14,672 nt of DNA from an uncultured Anaerolineales bacterium (GCA_937928015.1 CALFXA010000077.1:1-14672); one strand, 5' to 3'; shown: positions 1 through 6,392, counted from the stretch's first letter. A program made the numbers and translations. The notes: generated from the letters alone by a model not told the origin.

Positions 1-1
1 T

Positions 2-91
2 GGGGAGGTGCCAGAGTGGCTGAATGGGCTCGCCTGCTAAGTGAGTGCCGGGGTAACTCGGTCGCGGGTTCGAATCCCGCCCTCCCCGCCA
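2..91 (+). tRNA. tRNA-Ser (anticodon GCT)
   Basis: A class II tRNA fold can be drawn directly. The acceptor stem is 2-8 with 81-87 (7 bp). The anticodon stem CTCGC/GTGAG encloses loop CTGCTAA, giving anticodon GCT, which reads AGC and AGU serine codons. A long variable arm typical of tRNA-Ser follows. The T arm is 64-68 with 76-80 around TTCGAAT. The discriminator is G88 and the CCA end (89-91) is encoded. The promoter lies left of the window. The 3' end and following terminator are partly duplicated 90 bp downstream. Confidence 0.97.
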
Positions 92-100
92 CAGCGAAGA

Positions 101-125
101 CACGTCCGTGAGGGCGTGTTTTTGT
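101..125 (+). terminator. Intrinsic terminator of tRNA-Ser
   Basis: A 7-bp stem CACGTCC/GGGCGTG with a GTGA loop is followed by a T run. It starts 10 nt after the CCA end. One pair is T-G; the downstream copy of this terminator has T-A at that place. Confidence 0.85.
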
Positions 126-191
126 TTTCGGTCATGTGCCCCCATTGAGGGGATGATATTCGAATCCCGCCCTCCCCGCCACAACGAAGAC

Positions 192-217
192 ACGTCCGTA
201 AGGACGTTTTTTTGTTT
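192..217 (+). terminator. Second copy of the tRNA terminator
   Basis: Stem ACGTCC/GGACGT with a GTAA loop followed by a seven-T run. It is the copied version of the terminator at 101-125. A G-to-A change turns the T-G wobble into a T-A pair, so the hairpin is preserved and slightly improved. It may act as a backup terminator for the tRNA transcript. Confidence 0.75.
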
Positions 218-241
218 TCGGTCAGGATTAAATCCACGAGA

Positions 242-291
242 GATGAACAAAGATAAACGGGGAGGCAATCTTTGTTCATCCCCGTTTATCT
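242..291. repeat. Two interlocked inverted repeats (order A-B-A'-B')
   Basis: Arm A, GATGAACAAAGAT (242-254), pairs with its exact reverse complement at 268-280. Arm B, AGATAAACGGGGA (251-263), pairs with its exact reverse complement at 279-291. The arms alternate rather than nest, and A/B and A'/B' overlap by 2-4 nt, so both hairpins cannot form fully at once. The right arm covers the stop codon of the ATP-grasp gene on the minus strand. No T run follows on either strand, so it is not a classical intrinsic terminator. Confidence 0.85.
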
Positions 292-1446
292 CTGGCGAAT
301 ATTCGAAGGCGTTTCGCCGTTCCATTCGATGTCGAAGGTGGAGGCTTGCAGCGGACTGATGCCGTGCCGGCGGGCAAGGTTCACATAATGAAGGATACTC
401 CGTCCCTGCAAGCAGGCAGGCCAGGGATCATGCACGTCGAAGAGGACATCGCGGCTGTGGGTGAAGGTCTCCAGCCAGCGTTTGAACTTCTTCTTGCGGA
501 GCGCCTCGGGCAGGGCATAGACCAGCATGGCGGTCGAGAGCATGGATGAGCTGGGACCGTCGGGGGTGATGAGCGGCAAATCGGGATTGAGGAAGGAATC
601 GGCGAAACGCGGATGTGCAGCGAGCAAGTGGACTCCGCTCGTGGCACGCGGATTACACTCCAAGGCTGTGACCGCGCCCTGGGCATCTTCGATGAAATCG
701 AACGAGATCTGACCCGTGAACTGCGTCGCCTCGACGAAGGTCCGCACCCACTCGAAGGTGGCGGGATGATCCACGTGCTGGAAGGCCACCGTCGCGCCCT
801 GGCCCGCGGTGAACTCGGAGCGATAGGCGGCATGCGCGGAAATGTGTCCACGGTGGACGACGCTGTAGGTGCAGATTTGCGCCCCGTGGACGAACTCCTG
901 CGCCACCCACGGGGAAACGGGGTCGAACGTCAGCATGGAGAACGCCTGATTGAGGGTCGGCAGGATCAGGGTCCGCGAGGCGAAGCGGGAGTAGGCAGGT
1001 TTGAGGACCAGTCTGCGCCAGCGGGCGTAGGCGGAAAGCAGGTCGTCGCGCGTCTGCACCAGGATCGAGTCGGGCACAGAGAGTCCCAGCGAGGCGGCGT
1101 AAAAAATGAAATCCCATTTATTGTGGAGGGTGCGCAGGGTGTCGATTGGCACGGTGAAGGCAGGCAGATGGTCGTGTCCCATTGCGACGTAGAAGGTCTC
1201 CTCGTTGACGGGGATGACCATGTCGATGCGCTGACGGCTGACGATCTCATTCAGCGCGTCGAGGAAAGCCGCCGTCTGTTGGCGTGGCGGCGGGACGAGG
1301 AAATTGTGCGCGATGCTGCGGCTGGGCGCGGAGAGATGTCCGCACAGGCTTTCGGCCATGCACACGACATGCCCCGCGCGATGAAAAGTGCGAGCCAGTT
1401 CGAGAGCCGCAGGTGAGCGTCCGCCCGTGAGAAGGATATTGGCCAT
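286..1446 (-). CDS. ATP-grasp domain ligase
   Basis: Encodes 386 residues. ATP-grasp enzymes activate a carboxylate as acyl-phosphate and join it to an amine or thiol nucleophile. The N-terminus (MANILLTGG) is a Rossmann-like pre-ATP-grasp fold. The central part shows the nucleotide-binding lysine in VLKP (K149), the hinge QEFVHG (about 183-188), a DF pair near 250 and the metal-binding ECNPR motif at 263-267. The frame is open to 1704, but the start at 1446 is preferred because family homology begins at MANILL and promoter elements lie just upstream. It is divergent from the gene at 1517. The substrate cannot be read from sequence. Proximity to the acyl-metabolite genes at 2229-7073 is suggestive only. 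The last codons run into an inverted repeat. Confidence 0.85.
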   Translation of the reverse strand: MANILLTGGRSPAALELARTFHRAGHVVCMAESLCGHLSAPSRSIAHNFLVPPPRQQTAAFLDALNEIVSRQRIDMVIPVNEETFYVAMGHDHLPAFTVPIDTLRTLHNKWDFIFYAASLGLSVPDSILVQTRDDLLSAYARWRRLVLKPAYSRFASRTLILPTLNQAFSMLTFDPVSPWVAQEFVHGAQICTYSVVHRGHISAHAAYRSEFTAGQGATVAFQHVDHPATFEWVRTFVEATQFTGQISFDFIEDAQGAVTALECNPRATSGVHLLAAHPRFADSFLNPDLPLITPDGPSSSMLSTAMLVYALPEALRKKKFKRWLETFTHSRDVLFDVHDPWPACLQGRSILHYVNLARRHGISPLQASTFDIEWNGETPSNIRQR

Positions 1447-1465
1447 GGAGTTTATAATGGGGTGA

Positions 1466-1493
1466 AGTATAGCCCGATTTTTTGATAAATCAA
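1466..1493 (-). promoter_or_regulatory. Candidate sigma-70 promoter for the ATP-grasp gene
   Basis: On the minus strand, TTGATT (1493-1488), a 16-nt spacer and TATACT (1471-1466) lie 19 nt before the ATG at 1446. A second -10-like TATAAA (1456-1451) is only 4 nt from the ATG. There is no convincing Shine-Dalgarno sequence, so the leader would be short. Confidence 0.5.
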
Positions 1494-1516
1494 CGAACTT
1501 CCACCGGGAGGCGAGA

Positions 1517-2134
1517 ATGCAAAAAACTGCCAGGGAAGAAAACCGCCGAAGGGTCTTACAAGGCATATTGGAGACCCCTTTAATCCTTGCACTTGTTGTC
1601 GTTCTGACAATTGTCGGATTCTTCGCCGGGGGGAAGATAAGCGAGTATCGTTGGCAGGGCCTCCTGGTGCAGTGGAAACGATTGCCTGCCTCCATGAAAT
1701 TCACTGAGATCGTGGATGCAACTTCTTACCATTTATGGGCGAGGGCGGAAAATGGCGAAATCTATATGTGGGATATGCATTGTGGCGCTGGTCTGCAATG
1801 CGGAAAATGGGTGCTCGTGGAAGCAATGCCCACGGATATTCATGATGTGTCGACCAACTGGATGGAAAGATCTGCCTCTTGCAACATAGGAAATTTTAAA
1901 CCCCAAGGACCATCTGGCAAAACCACTCAATGTGTATTTGTCTACATGGTCCCTGGTGATTTTAATATAACAAGTTATTACGCTCTTACTGATACTGGAG
2001 AGATCTGGTATTGGGAACTTGTATCTGATATATCTTCTTTCTTGTTCACTGTTTCCAGTTGTACATGTTCGGGAGCAGTTCTGGGGTTGCTCCTCGGGGT
2101 AATCATTTTTTATCGAAAGACCGCACAAAATTGA
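1517..2134 (+). CDS. Membrane protein of unknown function with duplicated 'xGEIxxW' motif
   Basis: Encodes 205 residues, not recognised as a named family. A hydrophobic segment at about 21-38 follows a basic N-terminus. An extracytoplasmic region of about 130 residues comes next, then a second hydrophobic segment (about 172-199) and a short basic tail. The outer region has four cysteines (C89, C95, C122, C139) that could form disulfides. Two similar stretches, LWARAENGEIYMWD (73-86) and YYALTDTGEIWYWE (154-167), resemble beta-propeller-like strand repeats. A strong ribosome site GGGAGG (1506-1511) sits 5 nt before the ATG and a perfect hairpin terminator follows, so it looks monocistronic. 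The DNA is visibly more AT-rich than its neighbours, suggesting recent acquisition or relaxed constraint. Confidence 0.75.
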   Translation: MQKTAREENRRRVLQGILETPLILALVVVLTIVGFFAGGKISEYRWQGLLVQWKRLPASMKFTEIVDATSYHLWARAENGEIYMWDMHCGAGLQCGKWVLVEAMPTDIHDVSTNWMERSASCNIGNFKPQGPSGKTTQCVFVYMVPGDFNITSYYALTDTGEIWYWELVSDISSFLFTVSSCTCSGAVLGLLLGVIIFYRKTAQN

Positions 2135-2147
2135 TTTGCAAGAATGG

Positions 2148-2186
2148 AACAGGTCACGTCTGAGGCGTGACCTGTTGTTTTATTTT
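2148..2186 (+). terminator. Intrinsic terminator after the membrane protein
   Basis: A perfect 11-bp stem (AACAGGTCACG, 2148-2158, with 2166-2176) and 7-nt loop are followed by a T-rich tract (GTTTTATTTT). It separates the upstream gene from the biosynthetic run starting at 2229. Confidence 0.9.
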
Positions 2187-2215
2187 CGACCGCTGGTCGT
2201 CACAGTGCGTGAGGC

Positions 2216-2221
2216 TATAAT
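2216..2221 (+). promoter_or_regulatory. TATAAT -10 box, predicted leaderless start
   Basis: A consensus TATAAT ends 7 nt before the ATG at 2229. Standard spacing puts transcription start at or one base before the A of the ATG. No Shine-Dalgarno sequence is present. The -35 region is weak. Confidence 0.6.
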
Positions 2222-2228
2222 CATTCCT

Positions 2229-3242
2229 ATGAAAACCCTCATCACAGGCGCCACAGGATTTCTCGGCGGAGCGCTGGCGCGGCGGCTGCACAGCTTGGGC
2301 TGGGACGTCACCGCCCTGGGGCGTAATCCGCACGCGCTGACTGTGCTCGAAGCGGACGGCATCCGCACGCTTCAGGCCGATCTTGCGGACGAGGCCGCCA
2401 TCCGTGCGGCGTGTGTGAGGCAGGAGATCGTCTTTCACTCAGGGGCGCTGTCCTCGCCGTGGGGGCGGGGGGAGGATTTTTATCGCGCCAACGTGCTGGG
2501 CACGCGCAACATCGTGCGCGGCTGCCAGGACGCAAACGTCCAGCGGCTGGTGCATGTGTCCACGCCCAGCATTTACTTCCGCTATGAGCCGCGCCTGAAC
2601 GTCAAAGAGACTGACCCGCTGCCCGCAAAACCTGTCAACGAATATGCGCGTACCAAGCTGCTGGCCGAGGCAGAAGTGGACCGCGCCCATGCGGACGGTC
2701 TGCCCGTCGTGACCATCCGTCCACGTGCGATCTTCGGTCCAGGTGATACGACCATCCTGCCGCGGCTGATCCAGCGGCTGGCCTCGGGTCGGCTGCCCGT
2801 CATCGGCGGCGGGGAAAACATCGCCGACCTGTCCTACGTCGAGAACGTGGTCGATGCGCTGCTGCTGTGCGCCGAGTCACCAAAATCTACGTTCGGCAAA
2901 AAATACAATATCACCAACGGCGAACCTGTCGTCTTGTGGGACATGGTCCGCAAGGTGGCCGACGCGCTCGGGTACCCGCCGCCGCGCGGGCGCATCCCCT
3001 ATCGCATCGCGGACGCCGCCGCGGGGTTGCTGGAAATGATCTATCGTCTGCTTCCGTCCCAGCCCGAGCCGCCGCTGACGCGTTACACCGTCGGCGTGAT
3101 CGCCAATAGCACCACACTCGACATCTCCGCCGCCCGCCGCGACCTCGGATACAATCCACGCATCTCGGTTGAAGAAGGTTTTGATGAGTTTATTCGTTGG
3201 TGGAAGGCTACCGTCATTGCGAGGAGGGTTGAGACGCGATAG
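2229..3242 (+). CDS. NAD(P)-dependent epimerase/dehydratase-type reductase, OleD-like
   Basis: Encodes 337 residues, an extended short-chain dehydrogenase. The nucleotide-binding GATGFLG (7-13) is at the N-terminus. The catalytic region has STPS at 111-114 and YxxxK (Y139, K143), and the pattern RPRAIFGPGD follows at 164-173. The STPS-Y-K arrangement and the RPR-x-I-x-GPGD stretch resemble OleD (2-alkyl-3-oxoalkanoate reductase) and 3-beta-hydroxysteroid dehydrogenase relatives. Such enzymes reduce a beta-keto acyl compound with NADPH. The ATG at 2229 is chosen over upstream in-frame codons because the Rossmann motif starts there and a TATAAT box lies just before it. About nine C-terminal residues and the stop codon are encoded by a repeat element beginning at 3213. 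The KAS III gene downstream fits a condensation-then-reduction pathway. The true substrate is inferred. Confidence 0.85.
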   Translation: MKTLITGATGFLGGALARRLHSLGWDVTALGRNPHALTVLEADGIRTLQADLADEAAIRAACVRQEIVFHSGALSSPWGRGEDFYRANVLGTRNIVRGCQDANVQRLVHVSTPSIYFRYEPRLNVKETDPLPAKPVNEYARTKLLAEAEVDRAHADGLPVVTIRPRAIFGPGDTTILPRLIQRLASGRLPVIGGGENIADLSYVENVVDALLLCAESPKSTFGKKYNITNGEPVVLWDMVRKVADALGYPPPRGRIPYRIADAAAGLLEMIYRLLPSQPEPPLTRYTVGVIANSTTLDISAARRDLGYNPRISVEEGFDEFIRWWKATVIARRVETR

Positions 3243-3322
3243 CGTCGAAGCCTGACGAAACAATCTCAAGTAACCATCCACCATGAGATTGCTTCGTCGG
3301 CTTGTGGCCTCCTCGCAATGAC
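3213..3322. repeat. MITE-like palindromic element with 15-bp terminal inverted repeats
   Basis: The ends GTCATTGCGAGGAGG (3213-3227) and 3308-3322 are perfect inverted repeats. An inner pair, 3254-3268 and 3284-3298, matches with one mismatch (GACGAAACAATCTCA against TGAGATTGCTTCGTC). The whole can fold into a long hairpin. The left end is inside the reductase reading frame and supplies its last residues and stop; the right end finishes 3 nt before the next ATG. It encodes no protein of its own. Elements of this look are dispersed in many bacterial genomes. Confidence 0.9.
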
Positions 3323-3325
3323 ATT

Positions 3326-4192
3326 ATGAAAATCACCATCCTTCACGCTGGTTACTGCACAGCCCCCGAACACATTGCTATTCAAGGCGGCGCATGGCGG
3401 CATATCCATTTCCCCGCCATGTTCGCCGTGTTGGAGCATCCGCGCTTCGGGCCGATGCTATTCGACACGGGCTACTCGCAGCGTTTCTTCGACGCGACGC
3501 GCAAGTTCCCGTATCGACTCTATCGCCACGCCACTCCCATAACCCTGCACGAGGATGAGTTGGCCGTGAATCAACTTGCAACCTTGAACCTTCGCCCCCA
3601 GGACATCACGCGGATTTTCATCTCCCACTTCCATGCGGATCACATCTCCGCCCTCGACGCCTTCAGCGGGTCCCGTTATGTGTACCTGCCCCACGCCTAC
3701 GAAGCCATCCGTCAAAAGCGCGGACTGGATGCCCTAACCCGCGCCTTCCTGCCCGACCTGATCCCCCACGACTTCGACGAACGTGCCGCCCCCGTGGACG
3801 TTAACGCTGCCATTCCATTGCCGCCCGAGTATGCGCCCTTCACGCGCGGATACGACCTGTTGGGCGATGAGTCGGTCATCGCGGTCGAACTGCCTGGACA
3901 CGCCATTGGCCAGATGGGGCTCTTCGTCCGTGATGAGGCACGCACCTATTTCTTCGTAGCGGACGCTGCCTGGCAGGGGCGCTCCGTCACGGAGCATCGT
4001 CCGCCGCATGCGCTGGCGAATCTGATCTTCGCTGACCCCAAGGCCTATCGCACCACGCTCGCAGACTTGCACACATATCACCAGTTGCACCCCAGCGTGG
4101 AGGTCATCCCTTCGCATTGTGAAGAGACTCTGACAAGATTCCAATCCCCTCTCCCGATGGGAGAGGGCCAGGGTGAGGGCGATGAACGCTGA
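3326..4192 (+). CDS. Metallo-beta-lactamase-fold hydrolase
   Basis: Encodes 288 residues. The zinc-binding signature HFHADH (H101, H103, D105, H106) is followed by GHAIGQ (H192), VADAAW (D213) and PSHCEE (H264), so the full di-metal set of the superfamily is present. Layout and length resemble the lactonase-like branch (N-acyl homoserine lactonases and relatives), which hydrolyse esters or lactones. There is no signal peptide, so it is probably cytoplasmic. The ATG at 3326 is chosen because family homology starts at MKITIL and the upstream codons are in the repeat element. The last 16 residues (SPLPMGEGQGEGDER region) are translated from a palindromic repeat, and the stop overlaps the next gene. 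In this context it might hydrolyse an acyl-enzyme product, a lactone or a thioester. The substrate is unknown. Confidence 0.88.
   Translation: MKITILHAGYCTAPEHIAIQGGAWRHIHFPAMFAVLEHPRFGPMLFDTGYSQRFFDATRKFPYRLYRHATPITLHEDELAVNQLATLNLRPQDITRIFISHFHADHISALDAFSGSRYVYLPHAYEAIRQKRGLDALTRAFLPDLIPHDFDERAAPVDVNAAIPLPPEYAPFTRGYDLLGDESVIAVELPGHAIGQMGLFVRDEARTYFFVADAAWQGRSVTEHRPPHALANLIFADPKAYRTTLADLHTYHQLHPSVEVIPSHCEETLTRFQSPLPMGEGQGEGDER
4146..4181 (+). repeat. GC-rich palindromic repeat read as coding sequence and ribosome site
   Basis: A perfect 9-bp hairpin CCCTCTCCC (4147-4155)/GGGAGAGGG (4159-4167), with loop GAT, is followed by CCAGGGTGAGGGC. This unit type is widely dispersed in bacterial genomes. 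Here it encodes the C-terminus of the hydrolase, and its tail (GAGG at 4175-4178) lies 3 nt before the ATG of the next gene (4182), where it could act as the Shine-Dalgarno sequence. Confidence 0.8.
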
Positions 4193-5318
4193 ATTGTTCA
4201 ACCGCGAGAATATCGACTCACTGCACTGGCCGTCCACGCTTGATGGAGAGTATGCGCGCAATTACCTGTTGCCGATGATTCAGGATGGCCCGCAGAAGTA
4301 CATCCGCAATGTGCATAACACCGAGGTGATGGTCGCCAAAGTGGATGAGACACTGCTGCCCATCACAGTCACGGATTTTCATCCCGAGAACACCTACACG
4401 GTCTCGCCGTACAGTCACTATATTTCCTACGGCGGATACGAGGAAGTGCGCCATCTGGAGAATCCGCCCGTCGAGGCGCTGATCAAGCTGGCGCTGCATC
4501 CCGTGGCGGACTGGTTGCGCCGCAGTGACTTCGACCGCGTGGTCTTCGTCAATAACTGGCTGCTTTCGACGAATCTATATCCGTCCATAACGGCGACCCA
4601 GCTTGAGGTCCTGAGCGAAGCGCTGATCCGCCGCTTCCCCGACCGAGCCATCGTTTTCCGCTCGGTGACCGAGTCGCGCGATCCGCACATCCGCAAGACG
4701 CTCGAATTACATGGCTATGAACTGGTCCTCAGCCGACAGGTCTGGTTCATGGACCCCGACGAGGCCCGGCGCACGCGTCAGTATAAGGAAGACACGCGCG
4801 TGCTGCGCCGTCATGGTTATGAGGTAGTGGACGGGACATCTCTGAGCGACGACGACCTGCGCCGCGCGGTGGAGTTGTACAACCTGCTGTATCTCGAAAA
4901 GTATTCGTATTACAACCCGCAGTTTACAGAGTCCTTTTTGCGCCTGGCACGCGACAAGGGCACATTGACCCTGCGGGGACTAAGGCGGGATGGAAAGCTC
5001 AACGGCATCATGGGATACTTCGCGCGCAATGGTCTGATGACCCAGCCGCTGTTCGGTTACGACACGTCGCTGCCGCAGGACGAAGGCCTGTACCGCCTGC
5101 TGACGCTGGTCACCTTGCAGGAAGGCTTCGCGCGCGGATTGATGGTACACGCCAGTGGCGGCGTGGGCAAGTTCAAGAAGATCCGCGGCGGACGCAGCGT
5201 GACGGAATACAATGCGGTGTACACGAAGCACCTGCCGCGCAGGCGTCAGCGCCCGTGGCAGGTCATTCAGCAGATTGGTGATTGGATGATCCCGTATTTC
5301 AAGAAGATGGATTTCTGA
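4182..5318 (+). CDS. GNAT-fold acyltransferase-like protein
   Basis: Encodes 378 residues. The C-terminal half (about 215-350) has the look of a GNAT/FemAB-type acyltransferase: an acidic helix start (SLSDDDLRRAVELYNLLY), central strands around 262-280 and the late motif VGKFKKIRGG at 328-337. The N-terminal half (about 1-210) is a less typical domain, possibly a second, degenerate GNAT fold as in FemAB-type enzymes. No canonical acetyl-CoA loop (Q/RxxGxG/A) is clear. The ATG at 4182 overlaps the hydrolase stop by 11 bp, indicating translational coupling; a GTG at 4173 is the alternative. In this gene run it may transfer an acyl group made by the synthase onto an amine. That role is inference; the fold call is moderate. 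Confidence 0.7.
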   Translation: MNAELFNRENIDSLHWPSTLDGEYARNYLLPMIQDGPQKYIRNVHNTEVMVAKVDETLLPITVTDFHPENTYTVSPYSHYISYGGYEEVRHLENPPVEALIKLALHPVADWLRRSDFDRVVFVNNWLLSTNLYPSITATQLEVLSEALIRRFPDRAIVFRSVTESRDPHIRKTLELHGYELVLSRQVWFMDPDEARRTRQYKEDTRVLRRHGYEVVDGTSLSDDDLRRAVELYNLLYLEKYSYYNPQFTESFLRLARDKGTLTLRGLRRDGKLNGIMGYFARNGLMTQPLFGYDTSLPQDEGLYRLLTLVTLQEGFARGLMVHASGGVGKFKKIRGGRSVTEYNAVYTKHLPRRRQRPWQVIQQIGDWMIPYFKKMDF

Positions 5319-5319
5319 T

Positions 5320-5350
5320 GTCATTGCGAGGGCTTCGCCCTCGCAATGAC
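5320..5350. repeat. Minimal hairpin form of the GTCATTGCGAGG repeat
   Basis: A perfect 14-bp stem GTCATTGCGAGGGC (5320-5333)/5337-5350 with loop TTC. It begins 2 nt after the GNAT stop. Its ends are the same sequence as the terminal repeats of the element at 3213-3322, so this appears to be a collapsed member of that family. No T run follows, so it is more likely an mRNA stability or processing hairpin than a terminator. Confidence 0.85.
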
Positions 5351-5372
5351 GTAAACAACAATAGGAGACCTC

Positions 5373-6368
5373 ATGGAAGTCAATTTACCCCTCAAGATTA
5401 TCGGCCTTGGACGTTATTTGCCCGCACGCGTCGTTCCCAGCTCGGAGCTGGAAAAAATCTGCAACCTGCCTGCGGGTTGGGTGGAGCGTCACAACGGGGT
5501 GCGCGAGCGCCGCTGGGTGACGGACGAGACCTCATCCTTCATGGCGGCCCAGGCGGCGCGCGAAGCGCTCGACGAGGCAGGGCTGAAGCCGAGTGACCTC
5601 AGCCTGATCATCAATGCCTCGGGCACGGGCGAGCAGGCCATCCCCGACACAGGCGCGCTGATCCAACGTCAGTTGGGATTGGGCAAGTCGGGCATCCCCG
5701 CCATGACGGTCCACAACACCTGCCTGAGTTTCATCGCCGCGATGGACGTGGCCGCCAACTTCCTCAACACGGGACGTTACAAGCACATCCTCATCGCCAG
5801 CGCCGACGTGGCCTCGTGTGGAATCAACCCGAAAGAGCCTGAGTCCGCTTCGCTGGTGGGGGACGCCGCTGCGGCGGTCGTCGTGACCCGCTCGGGAACG
5901 GGGGACCAATCGATGGTCCACAACGCGCACCTCAAGACCTACGGCGATGGTGCCTACCTGACCGCCATCATGGGCGGCGGCTCGGCGCGGCATCCCGCCA
6001 AACCGAATCACAACCCAGAGGATGACCTGTTCCACATGGACGGTCCCGCCGTGCTGCGTATGGTGCGCGGCATCGCGGCAGATTACCTCGATGAGCTATA
6101 CCCTGGCCTCTCGAAGGGTCTGGGGGACATCGATGTTGTGGTGCCGCATCAGGCCAGCAAAGTCGGGCTGATGATGCTCTCGCGCTTCGGCTGGCCGCAG
6201 GATCGCATCATGAGCACGCTCGAAACGCTGGGCAACTGTGTGGCAGCCTCGATCCCGTCCACGCTGTATCAGGCGGTGCGCGATGGAAAGATCCAGCGCG
6301 GAAACAAGGTGCTGCTGGTCGGCACGGGCGCGGGACTCTCCATCGGCGGGCTGGTGATGACGTATTAG
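5373..6368 (+). CDS. Beta-ketoacyl synthase III family enzyme (FabH/OleA-like)
   Basis: Encodes 331 residues, the usual length of ketoacyl-ACP synthase III. It condenses an acyl-CoA or acyl-ACP with a second acyl or malonyl unit. The Cys-His-Asn triad is complete: C117 in HNTCLSF, H259 in VPHQAS and N288 in LGNCVAASIP. The C-terminal GTGAGLSIGG loop is also family-typical. AGGAG (5363-5367) lies 5 nt before the ATG. The gene sits outside any fatty-acid synthesis cluster (no acpP, fabD or fabG nearby), so a secondary role is likelier than housekeeping FabH. Together with the OleD-like reductase it resembles part of the head-to-head condensation pathway, but OleB and OleC are absent. The choice between FabH-like and OleA-like chemistry cannot be made by eye. 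Confidence 0.88.
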   Translation: MEVNLPLKIIGLGRYLPARVVPSSELEKICNLPAGWVERHNGVRERRWVTDETSSFMAAQAAREALDEAGLKPSDLSLIINASGTGEQAIPDTGALIQRQLGLGKSGIPAMTVHNTCLSFIAAMDVAANFLNTGRYKHILIASADVASCGINPKEPESASLVGDAAAAVVVTRSGTGDQSMVHNAHLKTYGDGAYLTAIMGGGSARHPAKPNHNPEDDLFHMDGPAVLRMVRGIAADYLDELYPGLSKGLGDIDVVVPHQASKVGLMMLSRFGWPQDRIMSTLETLGNCVAASIPSTLYQAVRDGKIQRGNKVLLVGTGAGLSIGGLVMTY

Positions 6369-6392
6369 ACGGTCAGATGGGTGGAAAGATCG

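Larger units (their letters stand above)
69..224 (+). repeat. Direct repeat of the tRNA-Ser 3' end plus terminator
   Basis: Segment 69-134 (T loop, 3' acceptor half, CCA and terminator) recurs at 159-224, offset exactly 90 bp. I count 4 mismatches in 66 positions (94/184, 110/200, 114/204, 118/208). The 24 bp between the copies (135-158) do not resemble a tRNA 5' half, so the second copy cannot fold into a tRNA. Partial tRNA 3'-end copies are typical of integrase attachment sites, but no element lies between them here. A decayed tandem duplication is equally possible. Confidence 0.9.

Noticed and set aside
69..224. CRISPR array or intact mobile element at the tRNA
   Set aside because: There are only two copies with 24 bp between them, and no integrase or cas gene is in the window.
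37..279. Minus-strand reading frame across the tRNA and its partial copy (peptide with repeated CGGEGGIR)
   Set aside because: It is the antisense of the tRNA 3' end and terminator duplicated by the 90-bp repeat. Such peptides are a well-known spurious annotation.
613..1416. Long plus-strand frame (267 aa) opposite the ATP-grasp gene
   Set aside because: The opposing frame has clear ATP-grasp motifs. The plus-strand product has no recognisable domain and arises from GC-rich codon bias.
1447..1704. N-terminal extension of the ATP-grasp gene to 1704
   Set aside because: The extra residues lack family similarity, run across the predicted promoter and overlap the start of the oppositely oriented gene at 1517.
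2229..6368. Canonical OleABCD olefin cluster
   Set aside because: Only OleA-like and OleD-like members are visible. No alpha/beta hydrolase or AMP-dependent ligase is present, so the standard pathway cannot be claimed.
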